DNA of 21,282 nt, from the NCBI GenBank assembly GCA_023144715.1, contig JAGLFC010000054.1, positions 1-21,282 on the forward strand. Direction: 5' to 3'. The stretch comes from Gammaproteobacteria bacterium (GTDB lineage: Bacteria; Pseudomonadota; Gammaproteobacteria; GRL18). The notes under the pieces are model-generated. The model searched no databases, was not told where the DNA came from, and saw only the letters and a list, made by a program, of their open reading frames with translations. Positions 1-7,150 of this stretch are shown here, piece by piece (within the stretch, counting starts at the first letter, position 1; each line of letters begins with the position of its first letter). The position numbers were made by a program, and so were the translations under genes.

Positions 1-60
1 GACACTGAATCACTGATGAAGGAAAAATTACTTTCCCAAAAATCAGCTAATTCTAAGTAG
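1..60 (+). CDS. rpsC: C-terminal tail of a protein, probably ribosomal protein S3 (partial)
   Basis: Only the last 19 codons and a TAG stop are in the window; the other two forward frames close within the first 20 bases. The residues (ending KSANSK) are polar and lysine-rich but do not themselves identify S3. The assignment rests on gene order: rpsC precedes rplP in S10 operons of gammaproteobacteria. S3 tails vary a lot between genera, so this is inference by synteny. Confidence 0.55.
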   Translation, partial: DTESLMKEKLLSQKSANSK

Positions 61-83
61 TTATTACATTAAACTGTAATAGC
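60..83 (+). other. hairpin at the rpsC stop codon
   Basis: Nine paired positions, arms GTTATTACA (60-68) and TGTAATAGC (75-83), one of them a G-U wobble, with a six-base loop. The first base of the stem is the last base of the TAG stop. No T-tract follows, so it is not a standard terminator. It belongs to a series of similar hairpins in these operons. Confidence 0.5.
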
Positions 84-121
84 AAAGTACTTATCCGGAA
101 CAAACAAGATAGGGTTAGACA

Positions 122-535
122 ATGCTTCAACCAAAAAGAACAAAATTCCGTAAACAGATGAAGGGCCGTAACCGCGGTCTGGCTGCGACTGGAAATAAAG
201 TGAGTTTTGGCGAATACGGTCTAAAATCAATGTCGCGTGGTCGTTTGACCGCACGTCAGATTGAAGCCGCACGTCGTGCAATGACTCGTCATATTAAACG
301 TGGTGGTAAAATTTGGATTCGCGTTTTTCCAGACAAGCCGATTTCAAAGAAACCACTAGAAGTAAGACAAGGTAAAGGTAAAGGTAGTGTGGAATATTGG
401 GTTGCACAAATCCAACCAGGTACAATGCTGTATGAAATGGAAGGTGTCACTGAAGAGTTGGCACGTGAAGCTTTTGCATTAGCTGATGCTAAATTGCCTT
501 GTGCTACAACATTTGTTAAGCGTACGGTGATGTAA
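122..535 (+). CDS. rplP: 50S ribosomal protein L16
   Basis: The 137-residue product is nearly colinear with E. coli L16 (136 residues), starting MLQPKRTKFRK and ending TTFVKRTVM. L16 binds 23S rRNA near the A site and the central protuberance and joins late in 50S assembly. Arg82 in the segment VRQGKGKG corresponds to the arginine that is beta-hydroxylated in E. coli L16. The ATG at 122 is preceded by a GGG-containing ribosome site. The stop codon directly abuts the rpmC start, indicating translational coupling. Confidence 0.97.
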   Translation: MLQPKRTKFRKQMKGRNRGLAATGNKVSFGEYGLKSMSRGRLTARQIEAARRAMTRHIKRGGKIWIRVFPDKPISKKPLEVRQGKGKGSVEYWVAQIQPGTMLYEMEGVTEELAREAFALADAKLPCATTFVKRTVM

Positions 536-736
536 ATGAGCAATGAAAATAAATTGAATGCAAAAGATTTGCAAGAAAAGTCACCTGAAGAGCTGACTGA
601 AACTTTGCATGAGTTGCGTAAAGAGCAGTTTAATCTAAGAATGGGACAGGGTTCAGGGCAAAATGTTAAACCCCATCTTTTCAAATTGGTTAGACGTAAT
701 ATTGCACGCGTAAAAACCGTTCTAAGTTCAAAGTAA
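536..736 (+). CDS. rpmC: 50S ribosomal protein L29
   Basis: The 66-residue product carries the L29 signature EQFNLRMG..SGQ followed by VRRNIARVKT. L29 sits beside the nascent-chain exit of the large subunit and in E. coli contributes to the docking area for trigger factor and SRP with L23. The first seven residues extend beyond the E. coli protein (63 residues). The ATG immediately follows the rplP TAA with no intervening base, so ribosomes probably reinitiate there rather than load independently. Confidence 0.96.
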   Translation: MSNENKLNAKDLQEKSPEELTETLHELRKEQFNLRMGQGSGQNVKPHLFKLVRRNIARVKTVLSSK

Positions 737-758
737 CCATTAATTGAGATTGAGAAAA

Positions 759-1016
759 ATGAGCGAAGATAATAAACAAAGAACGGTGAGTGGTGTAGTT
801 CTAAGTGATAAAATGGACAAAACTGCTACCGTAATGATTGAACGCAAAGTAAAGCATCCCTTGTATGGTAAATACATAAGACGCTCAACAAAATTGCATG
901 TTCATGATGAAAATAATGAATGTGGTATCGGTGACACAGTCAGTGTTGCTGAGTGTAGCCCAAAATCCAAAACTAAGTCTTGGATACTTGTTGAAATTAC
1001 CAATAAAGCACGATAA
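759..1016 (+). CDS. rpsQ: 30S ribosomal protein S17
   Basis: S17 is a primary 16S rRNA-binding protein of the 5' domain. The translated product (85 residues from ATG 759) has the family blocks VVLSDKMDKTATVMIERKVKHP.YGK and TKLHVHDENNECGIGD, with the usual ending SKTKSW. An in-frame TTG at 744 would add five residues not found in the family; I prefer ATG 759 because MSEDNKQRTVSG aligns with the E. coli start. It is probably the last gene of the S10 operon, since a promoter follows. Confidence 0.95.
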   Translation: MSEDNKQRTVSGVVLSDKMDKTATVMIERKVKHPLYGKYIRRSTKLHVHDENNECGIGDTVSVAECSPKSKTKSWILVEITNKAR

Positions 1017-1021
1017 TAACA

Positions 1022-1043
1022 AGAGTGTTAGCAATAACACTCT
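1022..1043 (+). other. perfect hairpin with GCAA tetraloop after rpsQ
   Basis: Arms AGAGTGTTA (1022-1030) and TAACACTCT (1035-1043) pair without mismatch around a GCAA loop, a stable GNRA tetraloop. It starts five bases after the rpsQ stop. No T-run follows (next bases GAGCTATTTAT), so it may be an mRNA 3'-end stabiliser, a processing site or a Rho-assisted end of the S10 transcript. Confidence 0.65.
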
Positions 1044-1074
1044 GAGCTATTTATCAGGACGTGCTATAAAACTA

Positions 1075-1102
1075 TATACATTTAAGGAAGCCATGCTATA
1101 AT
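1075..1102 (+). promoter_or_regulatory. spc operon promoter (extended -10)
   Basis: A consensus -10 box TATAAT lies at 1097-1102 and is preceded by TGC, the extended -10 motif. A -35-like TATACA (1075-1080, four of six consensus bases) is 16 bases upstream. It lies in the 204-base rpsQ-rplN gap, where E. coli also starts the spc operon. Transcription should begin near 1109, leaving a leader of about 110 bases before rplN. Confidence 0.75.
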
Positions 1103-1115
1103 GCTTGGCTTTCTT
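1084..1115. repeat. inverted repeat centred on the spc -10 box
   Basis: Arms AAGGAAGCCATGC (1084-1096) and GCTTGGCTTTCTT (1103-1115) flank the six bases TATAAT exactly. Twelve of 13 positions pair when one G-U is allowed; T1094/T1105 is the only mismatch. In DNA this looks like an operator across the promoter core. In RNA read through from the S10 operon it would form a hairpin with the -10 box as its loop. Confidence 0.7.
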
Positions 1116-1220
1116 GGCTATGCTTGTTATTTGTTTGCTGAATAATGAGTTTAAATTATAAGTTTATGGTAGTACGCTGTATTAGCATTGTCTGCATAAC
1201 ACAATGCTTGGAGATTAAGA

Positions 1221-1589
1221 ATGATTCAGATGCAAACGGTACTTAATGTTGCCGACAATAGTGGTGCGCGAAGAATTATGTGTATTAAAGTTCTTGGTGG
1301 TTCTCACAGACGATATGCTCGTGTGGGAGATGTCATAAAGTGTAGCATTAAAGAAGCAATACCCAGAGGTAAAGTGAAGAAAGGTGATGTATACAATGCA
1401 GTTGTCGTTCGTACAACTAAAGGCGTACGTCGTCCAGATGGTTCTTTAATTCGTTTTGATGCAAATGCAGCAGTGTTATTAAATGCAGCTCATCAACCTA
1501 TTGGAACACGGATCTTTGGCCCTGTTACTCGTGAACTACGTAATGAAAAGTTCATGAAAATTATTTCATTAGCACCAGAAGTTCTTTAA
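1221..1589 (+). CDS. rplN: 50S ribosomal protein L14
   Basis: The 122-residue product matches E. coli L14 almost position for position (MIQMQTVLNVADNSGARR, IPRGKVKKGDV, RRPDGS.IRFD, ending SLAPEVL) and is one residue shorter. L14 binds 23S rRNA, pairs with L19 and forms intersubunit bridges with 16S rRNA. GGAG at 1210-1213 supplies the ribosome site. It is the first gene of the spc operon, with its own promoter upstream. Confidence 0.98.
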   Translation: MIQMQTVLNVADNSGARRIMCIKVLGGSHRRYARVGDVIKCSIKEAIPRGKVKKGDVYNAVVVRTTKGVRRPDGSLIRFDANAAVLLNAAHQPIGTRIFGPVTRELRNEKFMKIISLAPEVL

Positions 1590-1610
1590 TTAATATTGAT
1601 TAATTAAAGA
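1583..1610 (+). other. 12-bp perfect hairpin spanning the rplN stop codon
   Basis: Arms TCTTTAATTAAT (1583-1594) and ATTAATTAAAGA (1599-1610) pair perfectly around the loop ATTG. The rplN stop TAA (1587-1589) lies inside the left arm. The following bases GTGGATAGTG contain no T-tract, so intrinsic termination is unlikely; rplX follows 107 bases after the hairpin. Confidence 0.7.
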
Positions 1611-1641
1611 GTGGATAGTGTACTTTAATAATGATATCACC

Positions 1642-1672
1642 TAATTGTATTTAGACAATTAAAGAGTCTAAA
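1642..1672 (+). other. two overlapping, mutually exclusive hairpins upstream of rplX
   Basis: TAATTGT (1642-1648) pairs with ACAATTA (1655-1661), while TTTAGAC (1650-1656) pairs with GTCTAAA (1666-1672). Both stems are perfect seven-mers that use bases 1655-1656, so only one can form at a time. This arrangement could be a switch, but both stems are short and AT-rich. Confidence 0.35.
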
Positions 1673-1717
1673 CAACTTGGGAATGATCATTGTTAAAAAG
1701 ACGTAAGAGAGAAAGTG

Positions 1718-2032
1718 ATGCGTAAGTTAAGAACAGGCGATGAAGTTATTGTTATCGCAGGAAAAGATAAAGGTAAGCGCGGTCAGGTTGATACGTTTAT
1801 TGGTGATGAAAAGGTGATCATACTTAATGTGAACCTTGCCAAAAAACATGTTAAAGCTAATCCAAATGCTGGGGAAACTGGAGGAATTGTTGACAAAGCA
1901 ATGCCTTTAGCAATTTCTAATGTAGCTATTTTTAATGCTACAACAGGTAAAGCTGACCGAGTAGGTTTTAAATTTCTTGAAGATGGTAAAAAAGTTCGTT
2001 TTTATAAATCAAATAGTGAAGTAATTGCCTAA
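1718..2032 (+). CDS. rplX: 50S ribosomal protein L24
   Basis: L24 is one of the two initiators of 50S assembly and lies near the exit tunnel. The 104-residue product opens with the KOW motif region DEVIVIAGKDKGKRG and includes KKHVKANPNAGETGGIVDKAMP and NATTGKADRVGFKF, as in E. coli (104 residues). A GTG at 1715 is in frame one codon earlier; ATG 1718 gives the standard MRKLRTGDEV start. It stands apart from rplN by 128 bases of hairpin-rich spacer. Confidence 0.97.
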   Translation: MRKLRTGDEVIVIAGKDKGKRGQVDTFIGDEKVIILNVNLAKKHVKANPNAGETGGIVDKAMPLAISNVAIFNATTGKADRVGFKFLEDGKKVRFYKSNSEVIA

Positions 2033-2051
2033 TTTCTAATTAAGAAATTAG
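2029..2051 (+). other. perfect hairpin spanning the rplX stop codon
   Basis: Arms CTAATTTCT (2029-2037) and AGAAATTAG (2043-2051) pair perfectly around AATTA. The TAA stop of rplX (2030-2032) is in the left arm. No T-run follows directly. It does not resemble the S8 target helix that overlaps the rplE start in E. coli. Confidence 0.6.
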
Positions 2052-2109
2052 AGTGACTTTATAATTGACTAAAAAGCATTTTTTTAGAAATAAGTAGGAC
2101 AAGTTCAAA

Positions 2110-2661
2110 ATGGCAACTTTACAAACGTTTTATAAAGAGACAGTTGTAGCTCAGCTACAAAAGGAATTTAATTACAAAAGTGTAATGGAAGTTCCAAAAA
2201 TCACCAAGATCACATTGAATATGGGTCTTGGTGAAGCAATTGGTGACAAAAAAATCATTGAACACGCAGTCGGTGATATGACAAAAATATCAGGTCAAAA
2301 GCCTGTTGTTACTAAAGCAAGAAAGTCTATTGCGGCATTTAAAATTCGTGATGACTATCCCATTGGCTGTAAAGTCACTCTACGCAGAGAAAAAATGTAT
2401 GAGTTTCTTGAACGCTTAATCAGTATTTCAATTCCTCGTATCCGTGATTTTCGTGGTTTAAATCCAAAATCATTTGACGGACGTGGCAATTTCAGTATGG
2501 GTATTAAAGAACAAATTATTTTTCCTGAAATTGATTATGATAAAATTGATAAGTTGCGCGGTATGGATATTACTATTACCACTACTGCAAAAACGAATGA
2601 TGAAGCAAAAGCATTATTAAAAGCATTCAGCTTTCCATTGAAAGCCGATAGTAAAGGATAG
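2110..2661 (+). CDS. rplE: 50S ribosomal protein L5
   Basis: L5 binds 5S rRNA together with L18 in the central protuberance and touches S13 across the subunit interface. The 183-residue protein has the family blocks ITLNMGLGEAIGDKK, GQKPVVTKARKSIAAFKIR, RIRDFRGL and GRGNFSMGIKEQIIFPEIDYD. It is four residues longer than the E. coli protein. AGGA at 2096-2099 precedes the ATG. rpsN begins four bases after its stop, suggesting coupled translation. Confidence 0.98.
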   Translation: MATLQTFYKETVVAQLQKEFNYKSVMEVPKITKITLNMGLGEAIGDKKIIEHAVGDMTKISGQKPVVTKARKSIAAFKIRDDYPIGCKVTLRREKMYEFLERLISISIPRIRDFRGLNPKSFDGRGNFSMGIKEQIIFPEIDYDKIDKLRGMDITITTTAKTNDEAKALLKAFSFPLKADSKG

Positions 2662-2665
2662 TCAG

Positions 2666-2971
2666 ATGGCAAAACAATCAATGATTCAACGCGAATTAAA
2701 ACGCGAAAAGATGGTTGCACAATATGCGGCTAAACGAGCAGCATTAAAAGTAGCAATGTCCGATCCAAATGCTTCTTATGAAGAGCAACAGGAAGCGCGT
2801 GAGAAGTTCAACGCATTACCACGAAACTCATCTCCTGTACGTCTGCGTAATCGCTGTCGTATTACTGGCCGCCCACATGGTTATTTCCGTAAGTTTGGTA
2901 TGTCAAGAAACAAGCTTCGTGAACACACTATGAATGGTAATGTACCAGGCTTACGTAAAGCAAGTTGGTAA
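2666..2971 (+). CDS. rpsN: 30S ribosomal protein S14 (zinc-free type)
   Basis: The 101-residue product equals the E. coli length and contains the family block LRNRCRITGRPHGYFRKFG.SRNKLRE. It has a single cysteine and no CxxC pairs, so it is the long, zinc-independent form. S14 joins the 30S head late in assembly. The ATG lies four bases past the rplE stop. Confidence 0.98.
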   Translation: MAKQSMIQRELKREKMVAQYAAKRAALKVAMSDPNASYEEQQEAREKFNALPRNSSPVRLRNRCRITGRPHGYFRKFGMSRNKLREHTMNGNVPGLRKASW

Positions 2972-2992
2972 AACAGACGAGTTATAGAGCAA

Positions 2993-3012
2993 TCAAGCGA
3001 TTAATCGTTTGA
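2993..3012 (+). other. hairpin between rpsN and rpsH
   Basis: Arms TCAAGCGA (2993-3000) and TCGTTTGA (3005-3012) pair over eight positions with one G-U wobble, around loop TTAA. It begins 21 bases after the rpsN stop and ends 29 bases before the rpsH start. No T-tract follows. Confidence 0.4.
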
Positions 3013-3041
3013 GCCTATAAAGAGAAATTAGGAGAAGTTTT

Positions 3042-3434
3042 ATGAGTATGAGTGATCCCATTGCAGATATGCTAACTCGTATCAGAAATGCATTAGCTGC
3101 AAATAAAGTAAATGTATCCATGCCTTCATCAAAAGTGAAGATTGCTATCGCCGAAGTGCTAAAGGATGAAGGTTATATTCTTGAGCATTCTGTAACAGAA
3201 GATACAAAGCCAGTTCTAACAATTAACCTTAAATATTTTAAAGGCAAACCTGTTATTGAATTGATCAAAAGAGCCAGCAGACCAGGTTTGAGACAATATA
3301 GTTCAGCCAATGATATTCCAACTGTTTGGGATGGATTGGGTGTTTCAATTGTATCGACTTCTAAGGGTGTTATGACTAATACTGCTGCAAAAAACATTGG
3401 ACAAGGTGGCGAAGTATTGTGTTATGTCGCATAG
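3042..3434 (+). CDS. rpsH: 30S ribosomal protein S8
   Basis: S8 organises the central domain of 16S rRNA by binding helix 21, and in E. coli it also represses the spc operon. The 130-residue product has the E. coli length and the same first residues (MSM.DPIADMLTRIRNA), with SRPGLR.Y and the C-terminal block VSTSKGVMTN..A...G.GGEVLCYVA. TAGGAG upstream (3030-3035) supports ATG 3042. I found no obvious helix 21 mimic at the rplX-rplE junction. Confidence 0.98.
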   Translation: MSMSDPIADMLTRIRNALAANKVNVSMPSSKVKIAIAEVLKDEGYILEHSVTEDTKPVLTINLKYFKGKPVIELIKRASRPGLRQYSSANDIPTVWDGLGVSIVSTSKGVMTNTAAKNIGQGGEVLCYVA

Positions 3435-3460
3435 TATTCACACTATTTATTGTGGATACT
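3433..3460 (+). other. hairpin spanning the rpsH stop codon
   Basis: Arms AGTATTCACA (3433-3442) and TGTGGATACT (3451-3460) pair over ten positions with one T-G wobble, around an eight-base loop. The first two stem bases are the end of the TAG stop. The rest of the 125-base gap before rplF also holds a longer imperfect dyad (GGAACTTTA near 3476, TAAAGTTTC near 3502). No promoter was convincing. Confidence 0.55.
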
Positions 3461-3559
3461 CTGTTTGAGGAAACTGGAACTTTATAAATATTTGCACACT
3501 TAAAGTTTCAAGTCCTTTTAATGATATAACCAAAATTCTGACACTAATAAGGTGAAACT

Positions 3560-4093
3560 ATGTCAAGAGTAACAAAACCGGTCGCTATTCCTGCCGGTGT
3601 AGAAGTTGTCCAAAATGGGCAAGAAATCTCAGTTAAAGGTAGTAAGGGTCAATTGCAAATGAATATTAATTCATCTGTAACAACGAACCTAGAAGACGGT
3701 CAAATAGGGTTTACACCTATAAAAGCTAATGATAAAAAATCAGAAGCACTCGCAGGTACGATGAAGTCTATTGTCAATAATATGATGATGGGTGTCAGTG
3801 TTGGTTTTGAAAAGAAATTAACATTGGTGGGTATCGGTTATAGAGCTAAAGCACAGGGAAACAAGGTTGATTTGACCCTTGGTTTTTCACATCCTGTTGT
3901 GCATGAATTACCAGAAGGTATTACTGCTGAAACACCTAGCCAAACTGAAATTATTATCAAGGGTGTTGATAAGCAAAAAGTAGGTCAGGTTGCTGCTGAT
4001 ATACGCGCATATCGTCCACCAGAGCCTTATAAAGGTAAAGGGGTTCGTTATACTGATGAGCATGTTGTTCGCAAAGATGCGAAGAAGAAATAA
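3560..4093 (+). CDS. rplF: 50S ribosomal protein L6
   Basis: L6 lies at the base of the L7/L12 stalk near the sarcin-ricin loop. The 177-residue product has the E. coli length, starts MSRVTKPVAIPAGV, and carries the C-terminal signature PEPYKGKGVRYTDE. AAGGTG (3549-3554) is the ribosome site. It is followed by rplR after only 20 bases. Confidence 0.98.
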   Translation: MSRVTKPVAIPAGVEVVQNGQEISVKGSKGQLQMNINSSVTTNLEDGQIGFTPIKANDKKSEALAGTMKSIVNNMMMGVSVGFEKKLTLVGIGYRAKAQGNKVDLTLGFSHPVVHELPEGITAETPSQTEIIIKGVDKQKVGQVAADIRAYRPPEPYKGKGVRYTDEHVVRKDAKKK

Positions 4094-4113
4094 AACTAAT
4101 TGAGGCTGATGTA

Positions 4114-4467
4114 ATGGATAAGAAACAAAAACGTTTACGTCGCTCTCGTCGAGCGCGTGCAAAGATAAAAGAGTTAGTCGTTAATCGTTTAACGATTCAC
4201 AAAACACCTAAACATATTTATGCTCAAGTAATTGCGCCTAATGGTTCTGATGTAGTCGTTGCTGTTAATACTCTACAAAGTGCTATAAAAGCAGATATTG
4301 CTTATACAGGTAACTGTGACGCTGCCAAAGCAGTGGGCAAAGCAATTGCTGAAAAAGCAAAAGAAGCTGGTATTACAAAAGTCGCTTTTGATAGAAGTGG
4401 TTTTAAATATCATGGGCGTGTCAAATCACTAGCTGATTCAGCTCGTGAAAATGGTCTGGAATTTTAA
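4114..4467 (+). CDS. rplR: 50S ribosomal protein L18
   Basis: L18 is the main 5S rRNA-binding protein. The 117-residue product matches the E. coli length, starts MDKKQKRLRRSRRARAK and ends DSARENGLEF, the typical L18 terminus. The strongly basic N-terminal arm is the rRNA-binding part. GAGG at 4102-4105 precedes the ATG, and rpsE begins ten bases after the stop. Confidence 0.98.
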   Translation: MDKKQKRLRRSRRARAKIKELVVNRLTIHKTPKHIYAQVIAPNGSDVVVAVNTLQSAIKADIAYTGNCDAAKAVGKAIAEKAKEAGITKVAFDRSGFKYHGRVKSLADSARENGLEF

Positions 4468-4477
4468 GGGTAATATC

Positions 4478-4990
4478 ATGGCTGGAAAGAACCAAGCAAG
4501 AGAAAAACAAACAGATGATTTGATCGAAAAGCTGATCAATGTTAATCGTGTTGCTAAAGTTGTTAAAGGTGGTCGGGTATTTGGCTTTGCTGCTTTAACG
4601 GTTGTCGGTGATGGTAATGGTCGTGTTGGCTTTGGTCGCGGTAAAGCGAAAGAAGTGCCAGCAGCTATTCAAAAAGCAATGGATGATGCTCGTCGTAACC
4701 TCGTGAGAGTGCCTGTTAAAGACGGTACTTTACAATATGGTTTATATGGTGTTGAAGGTGCGGCAAGAGTTTATATGAAGCCTGCATCAGAAGGTACAGG
4801 TATTATTGCAGGTGGTGCAATGCGTTCTGTATTTGAAGCAGTAGGTATTCGTAATGTATTAGCGAAGTGTATTGGTACACAAAATCCTATTAATGTGGTT
4901 CGTGCCACTATTAAGGGTTTGTCCGAAATGCGCTCACCTGACTTTATTGCTGCTAAGCGTGGCAAAACAGTTGAAGAAATTAACGGCTAA
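4478..4990 (+). CDS. rpsE: 30S ribosomal protein S5
   Basis: S5 lies at the mRNA entry side of the 30S and helps decoding accuracy and helicase activity. The 170-residue product (E. coli 167) has the double-stranded RNA-binding block KVVKGGRVFGFAALTVVGDG.GRVGFGRGKA and the glycine-rich stretch EGTGIIAGGAMR. An in-frame ATG at 4445 lies inside rplR and would add 11 atypical residues; ATG 4478 behind AAGGGTAA is the proper start. Confidence 0.98.
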   Translation: MAGKNQAREKQTDDLIEKLINVNRVAKVVKGGRVFGFAALTVVGDGNGRVGFGRGKAKEVPAAIQKAMDDARRNLVRVPVKDGTLQYGLYGVEGAARVYMKPASEGTGIIAGGAMRSVFEAVGIRNVLAKCIGTQNPINVVRATIKGLSEMRSPDFIAAKRGKTVEEING

Positions 4991-5000
4991 TTACGATTAG
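4987..5000 (+). other. short hairpin spanning the rpsE stop codon
   Basis: Arms CTAAT (4987-4991) and ATTAG (4996-5000) pair around TACG, with a possible extra G-U at 4986/5001. The TAA stop at 4988-4990 lies in the left arm. On its own it is weak; it is listed because the position recurs in the operon. Confidence 0.3.
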
Positions 5001-5018
5001 TTACAATAGGTATTTACT

Positions 5019-5198
5019 ATGTCAAAGACAATTAAAGTGACTCAAATAAAGAGCATTAATGGTCGACTGAAAGCACATAAAGCCTGTGTTGCAGGTCTTG
5101 GTCTCAGAAGAATAAACCATAGCGTTGAAGTAATTGATACTCCAGAAAATCGTGGTATGATCAATGCGGTTTCTTATTTGTTAAGAGTTGAGGAATAA
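5019..5198 (+). CDS. rpmD: 50S ribosomal protein L30
   Basis: A 59-residue product, exactly the E. coli length, starts MSKTIKVTQIKSINGRLKAH and contains GLGLRRI.H.VEV.DTPENRGMINAVSYL. L30 is a small globular protein bound to domain II of 23S rRNA. The ribosome site for the next gene (GAGG at 5190-5193) overlaps its last codons, so rpmD and rplO are tightly linked. Confidence 0.96.
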   Translation: MSKTIKVTQIKSINGRLKAHKACVAGLGLRRINHSVEVIDTPENRGMINAVSYLLRVEE

Positions 5199-5202
5199 AT
5201 TC

Positions 5203-5634
5203 ATGTATCTTAATACATTAAAACCTGCAGCTGGGTCAAATAAAGCTGGAAAACGTGTGGGTCGTGGTATCGGTTCTGGCACAGGTAAAACCTGTGGCCG
5301 TGGACATAAAGGTCAGAAATCACGTACGGGTGGTTCAATTATGGTCGGTTTTGAAGGTGGTCAGATGCCTCTACAAAAGCGTTTACCTAAAATAGGATTT
5401 TCATCACGTGTGGGTATTGTTACTGATGAAGTGCGCTTACATGAATTGAATCGTTTTGATGGTGTGGTTGATCTAGATGCTTTGAAAAAAGCCAATCTTG
5501 TCACCAAAAACATTAAGCATGTCAAAGTGTTTGCCTCAGGTGAAATTACTAAAGCGGTTACTCTTAAAGGTATCGCAGTGACTAAAGGTGCTCGTACAGC
5601 AATTGAAGCTGCTGGCGGCACAATAGAAGAATAG
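5203..5634 (+). CDS. rplO: 50S ribosomal protein L15
   Basis: L15 threads a glycine-rich N-terminal extension into 23S rRNA and joins late in assembly. The 143-residue product (E. coli 144) starts MYLNTLKPAAGS and has GKRVGRGIGSGTGKT.GRGHKGQKSR, then GFEGGQMPLQKRLPK and an ending TAIEAAGGTIEE. The in-frame TTG at 5188 lies inside rpmD and is rejected; ATG 5203 follows GAGG at good spacing. Confidence 0.97.
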   Translation: MYLNTLKPAAGSNKAGKRVGRGIGSGTGKTCGRGHKGQKSRTGGSIMVGFEGGQMPLQKRLPKIGFSSRVGIVTDEVRLHELNRFDGVVDLDALKKANLVTKNIKHVKVFASGEITKAVTLKGIAVTKGARTAIEAAGGTIEE

Positions 5635-5657
5635 ATTTTATCAAAAAGGGATAGCTT

Positions 5658-6995
5658 GTGGCAGCATCAGCAGCACAGTTAGCCAGTTCATTAGGAGGCG
5701 GTAAACTCTCTGAGTTAAAGAGCCGTCTTCTGTTTGTACTTGGTGCATTATTAGTATTTCGTATCGGAACGTACATACCTGTTCCAGGTATTAATCCTGA
5801 CGCACTTGCTGCTTTATTTGATCAGCAGCGAGATTCCATTTTAGGCATGTTTAACATGTTCTCAGGTGGTGCATTAGAAAGACTTTCAGTTTTTGCTTTA
5901 GGCATTATGCCTTATATTTCTGCTTCTATTATTATTCAATTAATGACCAAGGTCATTCCTACTTTGGAGCAATTGAGTAAAGAAGGGCAAGCAGGAAAGC
6001 GAAAGATTACCCAATATACTCGTATTGGTACCGTTTGTTTAGCAACCTTTCAAGCTTTAGGTGTGGCCATTACTTTAGAAAGCCAGACTGCGGGTGCAAC
6101 CAATGTTGTGGTTGATCCAGGTCTTATATTTAGACTTTCAACCGTGGCGACGTTAGTGACAGGTACTATGTTTCTTATGTGGTTAGGTGAACAAATTACT
6201 GAACGTGGTATTGGTAATGGTATTTCTCTGATTATTTTTGCAGGTATTGTGGCAGGTTTGCCCAGTGCATTAGGTGGCACATTCTCTTTGCAAAGTGAAG
6301 GGACTATTTCATCAGGCGTTTTATTATTACTTATTTTAATTATTATTGCTGTTACTGCCTTTGTTGTTTTTGTTGAACGTGCACAAAGAAGGATCACAGT
6401 TAATTATGCTAAACGTCAGCAAGGTAAAAAAATGTATGCGGCTCAGTCATCACATTTACCTTTAAAAGTGAATATGGCAGGTGTTATTCCACCAATTTTT
6501 GCATCCAGTATTATTTTATTTCCAGCCACTTTGGGTAAACTTTTTGCGAACTCTGAGGGAATGGGCTGGATGCAATCAATGGCAGATGCAATATCACCTG
6601 GACAACCTTTGTATGTCTTGTTTTATGCACTTGGGATATTTTTCTTTTGTTTCTTTTATACAGCAATTATGTTTAATCCAAGAGAAACCGCTGATAATCT
6701 TAAAAAATCAGGTGCATTTATTCCAGGTATTCGACCAGGAGAAAATACATCACGTTTTATTGATGCGATTATGAGCAGACTGACGTTAATTGGTGCTGTA
6801 TATATTACAGGTGTCTGTTTATTACCTGAATTTCTTATTCTTAATTGGAATGTTCCTTTTTACTTTGGTGGAACATCATTATTAATTATTGTTGTGGTTA
6901 CTATGGACTTTATGGCTCAGATTCAAACCTATATCATGTCTCACCAATATGAAGGTTTAATGAAAAAAGCTAATTTAAAAAGTTCTAAAAAATAA
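5658..6995 (+). CDS. secY: Sec translocon channel subunit SecY
   Basis: SecY is the ten-helix channel through which SecA-driven preproteins and SRP-delivered membrane proteins cross or enter the inner membrane, with SecE and SecG. The 445-residue product (E. coli 443) has the SecY signatures FRIGTYIPVPGI, IMPYISASIIIQLM, LGEQITERGIGNGISLIIFAGI and FNPRETADNLKKSGAFIPGIRPG. Translation starts at GTG 5658 behind AAAGGGAT; the product begins MAASAAQLASSLGG. It is in its usual place between rplO and rpmJ. Confidence 0.98.
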   Translation: MAASAAQLASSLGGGKLSELKSRLLFVLGALLVFRIGTYIPVPGINPDALAALFDQQRDSILGMFNMFSGGALERLSVFALGIMPYISASIIIQLMTKVIPTLEQLSKEGQAGKRKITQYTRIGTVCLATFQALGVAITLESQTAGATNVVVDPGLIFRLSTVATLVTGTMFLMWLGEQITERGIGNGISLIIFAGIVAGLPSALGGTFSLQSEGTISSGVLLLLILIIIAVTAFVVFVERAQRRITVNYAKRQQGKKMYAAQSSHLPLKVNMAGVIPPIFASSIILFPATLGKLFANSEGMGWMQSMADAISPGQPLYVLFYALGIFFFCFFYTAIMFNPRETADNLKKSGAFIPGIRPGENTSRFIDAIMSRLTLIGAVYITGVCLLPEFLILNWNVPFYFGGTSLLIIVVVTMDFMAQIQTYIMSHQYEGLMKKANLKSSKK

Positions 6996-7036
6996 TGACA
7001 ATGCAGTACAACAGATTTATCATTTAGAGGTGTATT

Positions 7037-7150
7037 ATGAAAGTACGTGCTTCAGTAAAAAAAATTTGCAGAAATTGTAAAATTATTAAACGTAAAGGGG
7101 TTGTTCGTGTTATCTGCACAGATGGAAGACATAAACAACGTCAAGGCTAA
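7037..7150 (+). CDS. rpmJ: 50S ribosomal protein L36 (zinc-binding type)
   Basis: A 37-residue product begins MKVRASVKKICRNCK and ends HKQRQG, colinear with E. coli L36 (38 residues). Cys11, Cys14, Cys27 and His32 form the zinc site, so this is the zinc-dependent C+ paralogue. TAGAGG at 7025-7030 is a good ribosome site. It closes the spc operon. Confidence 0.96.
   Translation: MKVRASVKKICRNCKIIKRKGVVRVICTDGRHKQRQG

Noticed and set aside
898..1101. Open frame overlapping the end of rpsQ and the spc promoter
   Set aside because: It runs out of frame through rpsQ and then through the hairpin and promoter; it has no ribosome site and no family likeness.
2065..2093. TTGACT as a -35 box for a promoter before rplE
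   Set aside because: No acceptable -10 box occurs at 15-19 bases downstream.
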